From NCBI GenBank assembly GCA_003443635.1, contig CP031964.1, forward strand, positions 1,396,321 through 1,460,320: a stretch of DNA of 64,000 bases, written 5' to 3'. The notes beneath the pieces were generated by a model that worked only from the letters and a program-made list of their open reading frames with translations, had not been told where the DNA came from and made no database searches. This document shows positions 53,237-62,906 of this stretch, piece by piece. Positions within the stretch are counted from its first letter, which is position 1. Every line of letters starts with the position of its first letter. Made by a program: the position numbers and the translations under genes. Source of the stretch: Flavobacteriaceae bacterium (GTDB lineage Bacteria > Bacteroidota > Bacteroidia > Flavobacteriales > Flavobacteriaceae).

Positions 53237-54832
53237 TTACGCTTTTTTACGTTTACGCCATTTTTTATATCCGAATATTGCTAATAAAGCTGCTAAAAAC
53301 GGAATTAAATATGAAGTGCGTTCGCCATTACCATGTACTGTAGTAAACACACGATCCCAACGTATTTTCCAATTTCCTATACCGTCATTAATACCATCAA
53401 TACTCATCCAGATAAATACAGGCTTACCAACCACATGGCTAAAAGGTACAAATCCCCAAAATCTGGCATCTATTGAGTTATTACGATTATCTCCCATCAT
53501 CCAATAATAATCTTGAGTAAAAGTATATGTAGTTGTCAACTCATCATTAATGTAAATTTGATTTCCTTTTACTTGAAGTTTATTGCCTTCGTATTCGGTA
53601 ATTACGCGTTTGTAAAGAGGTAAAACATCTACGTTAATATCAACAGTAGTTCCTGCTTTAGGAATGTAAACAGGACCAAAGAAATCACTATTCCATTTAT
53701 ACTCTGGATCGTGAGGAAATATTGAAGATTCTCTTTTTCCTTTTTCATTTTTAAATAATTTGATAGATGCAACATTAGGATGATTTTTAAACCTATTAAA
53801 ACTTTCATCAGAAATTGCAGGAAATAAAGCAACAGAACTATTTTGATTATAGTTTGGGAAATCTGTGATATTATATCTATTAGCTAATTGAGAATTATTG
53901 AATCTTCCATTTTTTGTTTCTACTATATATGAAAATTGTAGATGCGCTCTATCTGGTAACTCATTTTTAACACCATTTATATATACATAACCATTGCGAA
54001 TTTCTAAAGAATCTCCAGGAATACCAACACAACGTTTTACAAGATTAGTTTTTTTATCTATAGGTTTATAGTAATTTCTATCTGGATTGAAATTATTCAT
54101 GTCCAACAGAGTATCTGCAGGTTGGTTAAATACTACAATCTCATTACGATCTATTTTTTCAAATCCTGGAATTCTTAAATAAGGAAGTTGTAATTTATTT
54201 TTCCATGATGTTTTATTATTCTCAATTTTATCGTCAAAAAGATAAGATTTCTTTTTAAGTACAGGAATAGTATCATGTACCATAGGAGCTGCAACAGTAG
54301 TCATAGGTGCTCTTGCTCCATAATGAAATTTACTAACAAATAAGAAATCTCCAACTAATAATGACTTTTCTAGAGATGATGATGGAATCACGTAGGGTTG
54401 CATAAAGTAAGTATGTACCAAAGTTGCAGCTACAATAGCAAATAAAATAGAGCTTACCCAATCTCCAGATGAGCTTTTAGGTTGTAAACTCCTGTCTTTT
54501 ATATACTCAACATTCAATACATAATTTATATAATAGTTATAAAACCCTAGGGTAATTAAAGCTAAAAATGTATCTATGTATGTATTTTTACCATAACTTC
54601 TAGCAGTTTCTACCCAAACTACAGGAAACATAATTAAGTTAATTATAGGAAGAAATAATAAGATCGTCCACCAAGGCGAACGATTAATAATTTTCATTAA
54701 AACTATTGCATTATATACAGGAATAAAAGCTTCCCAGGCTTGTCTGCCAGCTTTTAGATATAATTTCCAAGTTCCTAAACCATGAACAACTTGAATTATT
54801 AAGAAAAATATAAACCACTGCATTAATGTCAT
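53237..54832 (-). CDS. lepB: Signal peptidase I (long Bacteroidota form)
   Basis: A 531-aa protein, far longer than the ~320 aa of E. coli LepB. An N-terminal membrane region (three to four segments to ~100, DUF5684-like) precedes the catalytic part. Box B PSSSLEKSLLVGDFLFVSKF has the Ser nucleophile (Ser153) with Leu in place of the usual Met. The Lys dyad partner is in NLVKRCVGIPGD, and box E is MMGDNRNNSIDARFWGFVP. A ~120-residue insertion with beta strands lies between the boxes. Confidence 0.95.
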   Translation of the reverse strand: MTLMQWFIFFLIIQVVHGLGTWKLYLKAGRQAWEAFIPVYNAIVLMKIINRSPWWTILLFLPIINLIMFPVVWVETARSYGKNTYIDTFLALITLGFYNYYINYVLNVEYIKDRSLQPKSSSGDWVSSILFAIVAATLVHTYFMQPYVIPSSSLEKSLLVGDFLFVSKFHYGARAPMTTVAAPMVHDTIPVLKKKSYLFDDKIENNKTSWKNKLQLPYLRIPGFEKIDRNEIVVFNQPADTLLDMNNFNPDRNYYKPIDKKTNLVKRCVGIPGDSLEIRNGYVYINGVKNELPDRAHLQFSYIVETKNGRFNNSQLANRYNITDFPNYNQNSSVALFPAISDESFNRFKNHPNVASIKLFKNEKGKRESSIFPHDPEYKWNSDFFGPVYIPKAGTTVDINVDVLPLYKRVITEYEGNKLQVKGNQIYINDELTTTYTFTQDYYWMMGDNRNNSIDARFWGFVPFSHVVGKPVFIWMSIDGINDGIGNWKIRWDRVFTTVHGNGERTSYLIPFLAALLAIFGYKKWRKRKKA

Positions 54833-54896
54833 AATTGTAATTTTTAGTTGTTAGTTTGTAATAGATCAGCTTTATGCGTTACAGCTTACTAAGGTA

Positions 54897-55601
54897 TTAA
54901 CCAATATTTAACACATCATTCATTGTATATACTCCTGTTTTTCCCAGTAGCCATTCTGCTGCAATAACTGCTCCTAAAGCAAAACCATTTCTGCTATGAG
55001 CAACATGCTCTATTGAGATTTTATCAACCTCAGAATTATAATCTATAATGTGAGTACCTGGCACATTTTCAATACGCTTGGCTTCAATAGGTATTGAATT
55101 AGTTTTTGCCTGTGTTCTTAATGACCAATCCTTATATTCTGAGTTTTCAATAATCCCTTCTGCAAGAGTAATTGCTGTCCCACTTGGCGCATCTAGCTTT
55201 TGAGTGTGATGAATTTCTTCCATACTCACATTATACTGCTTAAGAGTACTCATCATTTTTGCTAAAGTTTTATTCAATTCAAAAAAGATATTTACCCCCA
55301 AGCTAAAATTTGAAGCATATATAAAACCACCTTGCTTTTCATTGCATAAAGCTACCATATCATCGTAATTATCTAACCAACCTGTAGTACCAGAAACTAT
55401 AGGAATACTATGATTTAAACAATTAGAAATATTAGCTACTGCAGAACTAGGGATGCTAAAATCTATAGCGATATCAGCATCAGTTATATTATAATTTGTA
55501 GCATCTCTACCGATTTTTAATACTATGGTATGACCACGATCTAAAGCTATTTGCTCTATTACTTTTCCCATTTTACCATACCCAAGTAATGCTATTTTCA
55601 T
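54897..55601 (-). CDS. dapB: 4-hydroxy-tetrahydrodipicolinate reductase
   Basis: A 234-aa enzyme of lysine/diaminopimelate synthesis. Rossmann loop IALLGYGKMGKVIEQIA; IPIVSGTTGWLDN; the catalytic region MEEIHHTQKLDAPSGTAITLAEG (His-His, Lys); and FALGAVIAAEWLLGKTGVY at the end. Part of the lepB-dapB-DUF5683-parB-parA chain, here with an 8-bp gap to DUF5683. Confidence 0.96.
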   Translation of the reverse strand: MKIALLGYGKMGKVIEQIALDRGHTIVLKIGRDATNYNITDADIAIDFSIPSSAVANISNCLNHSIPIVSGTTGWLDNYDDMVALCNEKQGGFIYASNFSLGVNIFFELNKTLAKMMSTLKQYNVSMEEIHHTQKLDAPSGTAITLAEGIIENSEYKDWSLRTQAKTNSIPIEAKRIENVPGTHIIDYNSEVDKISIEHVAHSRNGFALGAVIAAEWLLGKTGVYTMNDVLNIG

Positions 55602-55609
55602 TTGTATAT

Positions 55610-56236
55610 TTAAAATTTAAAATCTAAAGTTAATCCAAGACTTGTAGTGGCATCGCGTTCGTCAAACTTAAAATGTGGCTTTAATGCTAGATTTTCATCA
55701 ATATTAAAGCTTAATAAATGAGCACTTACATTAGCTTCTATAATGTTTAACGCATAAATACCAATGGTTACTATTAATGCGAGATCTCTATTACGACTTA
55801 GTTGATCTTGAGCTCTAATAAGGCCATCTTGCGAAATTCTAGGAGTTGCTAGAGGGTTTCCATTCGCATCTGTTCCAAAAAATTCGTCATCTGAAAAACC
55901 AGCTAAACGCCTTTTAAATGCATCTCGATAACGATTAAATTCGTTATTGTTACTAATGTAAAATGCAACACCAGTACCAATAGCTGCATAAACAATAGGG
56001 ATTTTCCAATATTGTTTATTATAAGCTTGACCAAGACCAGGTAATATTGCAGAATAAAAAGCAGCTTTAGAAGGAGCTAAAGGATTTATCCTTCTTTTTT
56101 TTATATCAAGATCCTTTACAATTATATTTTTATCATCTAACTGCTCTTCAACATCTTTATTTTGTTTTTCTTCTTGAGCAGAAGCTAAAAAAGGAAGCAG
56201 GAAAATGCTTAAAATAATAAAAAATTTATTTTGCAC
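55610..56236 (-). CDS. DUF5683 domain protein
   Basis: A 208-aa exported protein (signal FFIILSIFLLPFLASAQ). The conserved block is KAAFYSAILPGLGQAYNKQYWKIPIVY, followed by a second hydrophobic segment and RYRDAFKRRL. It matches the family found next to ParB in Bacteroidota. Function unknown; possibly envelope-related. Its start overlaps parB by 11 bp. Confidence 0.88.
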   Translation of the reverse strand: MQNKFFIILSIFLLPFLASAQEEKQNKDVEEQLDDKNIIVKDLDIKKRRINPLAPSKAAFYSAILPGLGQAYNKQYWKIPIVYAAIGTGVAFYISNNNEFNRYRDAFKRRLAGFSDDEFFGTDANGNPLATPRISQDGLIRAQDQLSRNRDLALIVTIGIYALNIIEANVSAHLLSFNIDENLALKPHFKFDERDATTSLGLTLDFKF

Positions 56237-57125
56237 TTTTTACTAGTTTTTGAATTCGGTTAAAATCTTCTTCAGAATGGAAAGGGATTGTTATTTTACC
56301 GCTACCATTCTTTGCTATTTTAACGTCTATTTTATGACCAAAGTATTCTGAAATTTCTTTAATTCCTTTCTTTATATATTTTGGAGTTTCTTCTGTTTTA
56401 GGAGCTGTAACAACTTTTTCTTGTTGGTAATTTCTAACTAAAGATTCCGTCTCTCTAACAGAGAGTTTTTTAGATAAGATAATTTCGTATATGTCCAATT
56501 GTTTAATATGATCATCAATATTAATAATTGCTCTACCATGTCCCATCGAAATAAATCCATCTCGCATTCCTGTTTGTATGATGGGATCTAATTTTAATAA
56601 ACGTAAGTAATTGGAAATTGTAGATCGTTTTTTGCCAACACGCTCACTCATTTGCTCTTGAGTTAAGCTAATTTCATCAATTAAACGCTGATAAGACAAT
56701 GCAATTTCTATAGGGTCTAAATCTTGGCGTTGAATATTTTCTACTAAAGCCATTTCTAATGATTCTTGATCATTAGCAATACGAATATATGCAGGAACAG
56801 TTTTTAAACCAATTAATTTTGAAGCTCTAAAACGGCGTTCTCCAGAAACTAATTGATATTTATTAAACCCTGTTTTTCTAACAGTAATAGGTTGTATAAC
56901 ACCAAGTTCTTTTATAGAAGATGCTAATTCACGAAGTGACTCTTCATTAAATGATGTACGAGGTTGAAATGGGTTGACCTCTATAAGATTAAGATCTAAT
57001 TCAACAATACTGCCTATAACTTTATCTGCATTTTTATCTTGTACAGATTTAATATCATTTTTAGGATCCTGTAATAATGCAGATAACCCTCTTCCTAAAG
57101 CTTGTTTTTTTGTTGCTTTCGCCAT
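56226..57125 (-). CDS. parB: Chromosome partitioning protein ParB
   Basis: A 299-aa CTP-dependent DNA clamp. ParB/Srx domain with NPFQPRTSFNEESLRELASS, QLVSGERRFRASKLIGL, ENIQRQDLDPIEIALSY; the HTH domain SERVGKKRSTISNYLRLLKL; and a C-terminal dimerisation part. A full chromosomal ParB. It starts immediately after the parA stop (1 bp). I see no parS-like 16-bp palindrome in the flanking gaps. Confidence 0.96.
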   Translation of the reverse strand: MAKATKKQALGRGLSALLQDPKNDIKSVQDKNADKVIGSIVELDLNLIEVNPFQPRTSFNEESLRELASSIKELGVIQPITVRKTGFNKYQLVSGERRFRASKLIGLKTVPAYIRIANDQESLEMALVENIQRQDLDPIEIALSYQRLIDEISLTQEQMSERVGKKRSTISNYLRLLKLDPIIQTGMRDGFISMGHGRAIINIDDHIKQLDIYEIILSKKLSVRETESLVRNYQQEKVVTAPKTEETPKYIKKGIKEISEYFGHKIDVKIAKNGSGKITIPFHSEEDFNRIQKLVKSAK

Positions 57126-57893
57126 CTAAATCCCATTTTTTGTGATTATTTCCTTAGCCAAACTTAAATAATTGGCAGCACCTTTACTACTTACATCATA
57201 ATTAATAATGCTCTCACCATAACTAGGTGCTTCTCCTAATCGGACATTACGTTGAATAATAGTTTGAAATACCATTTCGTTAAAATGCTTTTGTACTTCT
57301 TCAACAACTTGATTAGATAATCGTAAACGCGCATCGTACATGGTTAATAATAAACCTTCAATATCTAATTCTGGATTATGAATTTTTTGAACACTTTTAA
57401 TAGTATTTAAAAGTTTACCTAATCCTTCTAAAGCAAAATATTCACATTGTATTGGTATAATAACTGCATCTGACGCAGTCAATGCATTAAGAGTAAGTAA
57501 TCCAAGAGAAGGAGCACAATCTATTAATATATAATCATAAGACGATTTTAAATGCGATATAGCTTTTTTAAGCATATATTCTCTCTGCTCTTTATCTACA
57601 AGTTCAATTTCTATTGCTACCAAATCTATATGAGCAGGAATAATATCTACATTAGGGGTATTTGCAGAAATTATAGCTTCTTCTGCTGTACATGTATGTT
57701 CTAATAACTGATAGGTGCCTATCTGTATTGTATCTACATCAATACCTAGGCCAGATGTAGCATTAGCTTGAGGGTCAGCATCAATAAGTAATACTTTTTT
57801 CTCTAAAACTCCAAGTGAAGCTGCTAAGTTTACAGAAGTTGTGGTTTTACCAACTCCTCCTTTTTGATTAGCGATAGCAATAATCTTGCCCAT
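57126..57893 (-). CDS. parA: Chromosome partitioning ATPase ParA
   Basis: A 255-aa deviant-Walker ATPase: AIANQKGGVGKTTTSVNLAA (signature Lys), VLLIDADPQANATSGLG, ILIDCAPSLGLLTLNAL. The partner of the adjacent ParB, it positions replicated origins. The gene begins the operon parA-parB-DUF5683-dapB-lepB; the gap upstream (57894-57970) holds its promoter, and I see no definite box. Confidence 0.97.
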   Translation of the reverse strand: MGKIIAIANQKGGVGKTTTSVNLAASLGVLEKKVLLIDADPQANATSGLGIDVDTIQIGTYQLLEHTCTAEEAIISANTPNVDIIPAHIDLVAIEIELVDKEQREYMLKKAISHLKSSYDYILIDCAPSLGLLTLNALTASDAVIIPIQCEYFALEGLGKLLNTIKSVQKIHNPELDIEGLLLTMYDARLRLSNQVVEEVQKHFNEMVFQTIIQRNVRLGEAPSYGESIINYDVSSKGAANYLSLAKEIITKNGI

Positions 57894-57970
57894 AAACGTT
57901 TATAGATTTAGTGCGATAAAAATACGATTATTTATGGGTTTAAAAAATGAAATTTATAACTATATAAGGA

Positions 57971-59128
57971 TTACTTTTTACCTAATATGTAAGCAGCTTT
58001 AAACCCGAAGTTTTGATTTGAAACCCTTAATCTATTATCTTCGAATGGACTTAAATTTGAAAAATATTTTGGTGTGAATGATAGAGAAAATCTAAAGTTT
58101 TGTATAGTTACACCAGCTTCAATGGAAACAGAAAGATCAGTGTTTGTTTCGTCTATGTTTCCTCCTAATTCATTTAATGATCCAGCTATATTTTCTGTAA
58201 TAGTATAAGAATCAACACTAAAAGTAAAGTTAGTTCTGATAAAAGGGTTGACTTTAGCTTCAGGTAAAAAATTATATCTTGGACCTATAGATGCTAATAT
58301 TGAATTTTTATCAACTGAGAGAGCATTAATACTGGCATCACTTTGAAAACTATACCCTAGTCCAATATCGAGAAACAATTTTTTTCTAAGTTCATTAAAA
58401 TAAGAAGGTGAAAAATTTACATTCGCAAAAATTGAAAATGTATTTAAACTTTCATCAAAAGGGACATTGGTAGTTCCTGGAACAACAAATTCAATTTGCT
58501 GTGAAAGGTAAGATGCCCCTAATTCTACATTAATAATTCCTTTTTTCTTTGAAAATTCTAAATCTTTAATTTGTCTACCAGAGAATGTATATTCATTAGT
58601 ATACTCAGCACATTGATTGTAGTTTTCAGTATATTCTTTAATAGAACTATAAGTAAAACGATTACCGTTTAATGAGCTTCTTACATCAGGGCAATCTTCA
58701 AAAAAAACAGTTAAAATCCCTCTGGCTTTGTCTCGAGATGTAACATAAGATTTATATCTTATTAATTCTTTCAGTCCTGATTTTTTTGATTCAATAATAA
58801 AATTTGTAGAATTTACATCTTTATATAAAGAAGCTTTGCCAGTCACTAAAATTTCTGCAATTTTAATAGTTTTATCTACCTGTTTTGTAATGTAAGTTTT
58901 ATTATTACCGTTATATTTTAATGTGAGATTGGCAGTATTTAATACATTAATAATTTCATTTGAATTAGTAGCTTTAAATGTTAAAGATGTGGTTTTTGCA
59001 TTTACTTTATTAGAAAAATTCCCCGAAATAATTTCATTGGATCTAGAGATTTCCCCAGGGTAATTAAAGTTTTGAGCATTGGTAAAAGTAAAAATGGATA
59101 ATAAAATGATGGTAAGTGTTTTTTTCAT
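57971..59128 (-). CDS. Outer-membrane beta-barrel-like protein, unknown
   Basis: A 385-aa protein with a signal peptide (TLTIILLSIFTFTNAQ). The N-terminal half (~20-195) is a mixed domain with two to three Cys (FEDCPDVRSS, NYNQCAEYTNEYT). The C-terminal half (~205-385) shows alternating hydrophobic strands ending in aromatic residues (LFLDIGLGYSFQ; NFGFKAAYILGKK), typical of an outer-membrane barrel. No family is recognised. It stands alone 77 bp from parA. Confidence 0.75.
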   Translation of the reverse strand: MKKTLTIILLSIFTFTNAQNFNYPGEISRSNEIISGNFSNKVNAKTTSLTFKATNSNEIINVLNTANLTLKYNGNNKTYITKQVDKTIKIAEILVTGKASLYKDVNSTNFIIESKKSGLKELIRYKSYVTSRDKARGILTVFFEDCPDVRSSLNGNRFTYSSIKEYTENYNQCAEYTNEYTFSGRQIKDLEFSKKKGIINVELGASYLSQQIEFVVPGTTNVPFDESLNTFSIFANVNFSPSYFNELRKKLFLDIGLGYSFQSDASINALSVDKNSILASIGPRYNFLPEAKVNPFIRTNFTFSVDSYTITENIAGSLNELGGNIDETNTDLSVSIEAGVTIQNFRFSLSFTPKYFSNLSPFEDNRLRVSNQNFGFKAAYILGKK

Positions 59129-59241
59129 AGCATAATAATTTTAATTAAATAACTAAAGATGAGTAAATTTAGTTATTATTTTATTTTTCTTTTTCGGAAA
59201 GATAATTAACAAAAACCATTCCTTTTTAAAATAAAATAAAA

Positions 59242-60693
59242 TTATTTTTTTGATTTAATACTATAAGTAGAAATAAAAGCCGTCAAAAGTGCTACAAAAA
59301 ATGTTAATATTCTGGAAGTAATATATTTTTCTTCCATCCCGGTGCTTATCCATATAATTGTAAATAAAACTCCAATAATTATAGTTAATAATGCAGCTTT
59401 ACCATGAAATCGTTTCCAAAAGAGAGTTAGCATAATCACTACAGAAAAAGTACCACCAATACCCGCCCAAACATAAGAAACTAGTGTAAATATTAAATCG
59501 GATGGAGAAATATAGGCAATTACTAAAGCGATAACAGCTAAAAGCGCTGTGATTATTCTAGATCTTAATAAACTCTTTTTAGGATTAATTTCTTTTTTTG
59601 ATAGTGGTTTAATTAAGTTTTCTGAAAGTTCTGTTGCAGACAAAATAAGTAGTGAATCGGCTGTAGATATCATTGCTGCAATTGCTCCAGTAATTAAAAT
59701 AGCAGCGATAAAAGGAGGAAAAACCTCCAAAATTACTGCAGGCATCACAAATTCACGGTCTTCTAATCCATTGGGTCCAAAAATTGCAATTCCTATCCAA
59801 CCAATACATAGTGCTCCTATGTACGCAATAATAGTCCAAAGTACCCCAATATTTCGCGCTTGCTTGGCTTGTTTAGTGTTCTTTATAGCCATAAACCGCA
59901 TGCTTAATTGCGGTTGACCTCCTAGATAACCAAAAAACCAAGAGAAACCACTCATAATAATGATACCTGCTCCAAATCCTTTTAAGCCACCTAACATCGA
60001 ATTATATTCTGGCCCCGCTTTTTGCAAAGCTCCGGAGATAGATTGTGCAAATAACTCAGGGTGATTAGATATATATATAAACCCCATAATTGGACCTATA
60101 ATAAGTGCAATAATCATGACAATAGCCTGTATAACATCAGTGTATACAACACTTCTAAATCCACCATAGATAGTATAAGGAACAATGATTGTTGCAGTAA
60201 TTAGCATACCTAATTTAGGGTCTATATCAAACATAGTATGTAATGTTTTACCACCACCTAAAAATTGTGCGCCAACATAAAAGAAAAAGAAAAACACAAT
60301 GGTTGAACTTCCAACAATGCGAATCCATTTACCTACATCACCATGTCGCTTAGATAAGTATTCAGTAAATGTATTTATTTTATATTTTTCGGCTTCATCT
60401 CTTAAGCGCCAAGCCAAAACAATCCATGCAAAAATAATACCTGCGACACAACCTATAGCTGTCCATATTTCTAACAAACCAGTGGCATATGCCGCGCCAG
60501 GTAAACCTAATAATGCCCATGATGATTCTCCTGTAGCACGTTCAGATAAAGCTGCTACCCATCCTGGTAAATTACGACCTGCAATAGCATAATCTTCACT
60601 AGATTTTACTTTTCTACCTTGATATAAGCCCCACAAAATTAATAGAGACATATACGAGATCATAACGATAAGTAATTGCAGTTGGTTGTCCAT
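59242..60693 (-). CDS. Sodium/solute symporter (SSS, PutP-like)
   Basis: A 483-aa transporter with about 13 membrane segments. Family signature YTDVIQAIVMIIALIIGPIMG region (GFRSVVYTDVIQA), AGRNLPGWVAALSERATGESSWALLG and ISTADSLLILSATELSENL. These belong to the proline/panthothenate class; the substrate, possibly an amino acid, is not decided. It is monocistronic, upstream of the mutase genes on the same strand by 89 bp. Confidence 0.9.
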   Translation of the reverse strand: MDNQLQLLIVMISYMSLLILWGLYQGRKVKSSEDYAIAGRNLPGWVAALSERATGESSWALLGLPGAAYATGLLEIWTAIGCVAGIIFAWIVLAWRLRDEAEKYKINTFTEYLSKRHGDVGKWIRIVGSSTIVFFFFFYVGAQFLGGGKTLHTMFDIDPKLGMLITATIIVPYTIYGGFRSVVYTDVIQAIVMIIALIIGPIMGFIYISNHPELFAQSISGALQKAGPEYNSMLGGLKGFGAGIIIMSGFSWFFGYLGGQPQLSMRFMAIKNTKQAKQARNIGVLWTIIAYIGALCIGWIGIAIFGPNGLEDREFVMPAVILEVFPPFIAAILITGAIAAMISTADSLLILSATELSENLIKPLSKKEINPKKSLLRSRIITALLAVIALVIAYISPSDLIFTLVSYVWAGIGGTFSVVIMLTLFWKRFHGKAALLTIIIGVLFTIIWISTGMEEKYITSRILTFFVALLTAFISTYSIKSKK

Positions 60694-60782
60694 AGGAGGT
60701 GTTTAAATTAAGCTTTAAATATAGTAAAACAATGATATTCTTTAACATTTAGAATTATCAATAGTAACAAATTTGAAAAAGA

Positions 60783-62906
60783 TTAATCAATCAAGATTTC
60801 TAAAATTTTAATAGCTGCATCACTAATTTTAGTACCTGGACCAAATACAGCTACTGCACCAGCATCAAATAGATATTGATAATCTTGTTTTGGAATCACT
60901 CCGCCTACAATCACCATAATATCTTCACGACCATAGCTTTTAAGAGCTTCTATAACTTGAGGAACTAATGTTTTATGTCCAGCCGCAAGAGAAGATACTC
61001 CTAAAATATGAACATCATTTTCTACAGCTTGTTTAGCAGCTTCTTCTGGTGTTTGAAACAAAGGACCAATATCTACATCAAAACCGACATCAGCATAACC
61101 TGTTGCAACTACTTTAGCTCCGCGGTCATGACCATCTTGTCCCATTTTGGCAATCATAATACGAGGTCGACGACCATCTTGTTCTGCAAAAATATCTGCA
61201 AGCTCTCTGGCTTTTTTAAAGGAATTATCGTCTTTTATTTCTTTACTATACACTCCACTAAATGATTTTATTTGTGCTTTATAACGTCCAAATTCATCTT
61301 CAAGAGCATCACTAATTTCTCCTAAGGTGGCACGCTCACGAGCAGCTTTAACAGCTAAAGCTAATAAATTTTCTTGTCCTGAACGAGCAGCTTCAGTTAA
61401 TTTTAATAATGCTGTTTCTACTTTATCAGAATCCCTTTCGCTTTTAATTCTATTTAAGCGTTCTATTTGTGAATTACGAACGGTTTGGTTATCGACCTCT
61501 AAAATATGCAACGGATCTTCTTCATCTAACCTATATTTATTAACTCCTACAATAACATCCTGCCCAGAATCTATTCGAGCTTGTTTACGAGCTGCAGCTT
61601 CTTCAATGCGTAATTTTGGTATTCCCGCTTCAATGGCTTTGGTCATACCACCTAGCTCTTCAACTTCTTCAATAAGAGACCAAGCTTTTTGAGCGATATC
61701 GTTTGTTAAAGATTCTACATAATAACTTCCAGCCCAGGGGTCGACTGTTTTTGTAATTTTGGTTTCTTCTTGTAAAAATATTTGTGTATTTCTCGCAATA
61801 CGTGCAGAAAAATCTGTAGGCAATGCAATGGCTTCATCTAAAGCATTGGTATGTAAAGATTGCGTACCTCCAAAAGCTGCGGCGGCTGCCTCAATAGTTG
61901 TTCTGGCTACATTATTAAAAGGATCTTGTTCAGTTAAACTCCATCCCGAAGTTTGACAATGTGTTCTTAGTGCTAATGATTTTTCATTTTTAGGATTGAA
62001 TTGTTTTACCAATTTTGCCCAAAGCATACGTGCTGCACGCATTTTAGCGATCTCCATAAAATGATTCATTCCAATTGCCCAAAAGAAAGATAGGCGAGGC
62101 GCAAAAGTATCAATATCCATACCTGCTTCAAGACCTTTACGTATATATTCTAATCCATCGGCAAGTGTATAAGCTAATTCAATATCGCAAGTTGCACCAG
62201 CTTCTTGCATATGATACCCAGAGATACTAATGCTATTAAATTTAGGCATATAATTACTGGTATATTCAAAAATATCTGAAATAATTTTCATTGATGGTGT
62301 AGGAGGATAGATATAGGTATTCCTAACCATAAATTCTTTTAAAATATCATTTTGAATGGTTCCAGCTAATTGTTCAGGAGATACGCCTTGTTCTTCTGCT
62401 GCAACAATATAAAATGCTAATATTGGTAGTACAGCGCCATTCATTGTCATAGATACGGACATCTTATCTAAAGGAATCTGATCAAACAGTATTTTCATAT
62501 CCTCGACCGAATCAATTGCTACACCAGCTTTTCCAACATCTCCCACGACACGCTCGTGATCTGAATCATATCCACGATGAGTTGCTAAGTCAAACGCAAC
62601 AGATAACCCCTTTTGTCCAGCAGCTAAATTACGTCTATAAAAAGCATTACTTTCTTCAGCTGTAGAAAATCCAGCATATTGGCGAATTGTCCAAGGTCTG
62701 CGCACATACATTGTGCTATATGGGCCACGTAAATTTGGAGTAAGTCCAGCTGCAAAGTTGAGGTGTTCTAAATTTTCAATATCACTTTTAGAGTAAGTTT
62801 GTTTTACCTCAATATCTTCAGCAGTAAGAAATGAACTTGTTGGATCTTGTTCTTTTTTTACTGCTCCTCCTTTTAAATTTATATGTTGAATATCTTTTCT
62901 ACTCAT
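60783..62906 (-). CDS. scpA: Methylmalonyl-CoA mutase large subunit
   Basis: A 707-aa adenosylcobalamin-dependent enzyme interconverting methylmalonyl-CoA and succinyl-CoA. Its TIM-barrel half has [20 protein letters not shown], the active-site Tyr region and [20 protein letters not shown]. The C-terminal B12-binding domain (~575-707) has the DxHxxG motif in [17 protein letters not shown], whose His replaces the dimethylbenzimidazole of cobalamin. Its first 8 bp overlap the small-subunit gene, so the two are coupled. Confidence 0.96.
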   Translation of the reverse strand: MSRKDIQHINLKGGAVKKEQDPTSSFLTAEDIEVKQTYSKSDIENLEHLNFAAGLTPNLRGPYSTMYVRRPWTIRQYAGFSTAEESNAFYRRNLAAGQKGLSVAFDLATHRGYDSDHERVVGDVGKAGVAIDSVEDMKILFDQIPLDKMSVSMTMNGAVLPILAFYIVAAEEQGVSPEQLAGTIQNDILKEFMVRNTYIYPPTPSMKIISDIFEYTSNYMPKFNSISISGYHMQEAGATCDIELAYTLADGLEYIRKGLEAGMDIDTFAPRLSFFWAIGMNHFMEIAKMRAARMLWAKLVKQFNPKNEKSLALRTHCQTSGWSLTEQDPFNNVARTTIEAAAAAFGGTQSLHTNALDEAIALPTDFSARIARNTQIFLQEETKITKTVDPWAGSYYVESLTNDIAQKAWSLIEEVEELGGMTKAIEAGIPKLRIEEAAARKQARIDSGQDVIVGVNKYRLDEEDPLHILEVDNQTVRNSQIERLNRIKSERDSDKVETALLKLTEAARSGQENLLALAVKAARERATLGEISDALEDEFGRYKAQIKSFSGVYSKEIKDDNSFKKARELADIFAEQDGRRPRIMIAKMGQDGHDRGAKVVATGYADVGFDVDIGPLFQTPEEAAKQAVENDVHILGVSSLAAGHKTLVPQVIEALKSYGREDIMVIVGGVIPKQDYQYLFDAGAVAVFGPGTKISDAAIKILEILID

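Noticed and set aside
57894..57970. parS site next to parA
   Set aside because: No 16-bp palindrome resembling parS is visible in the flanking gaps; I did not scan the whole window exhaustively by computation.
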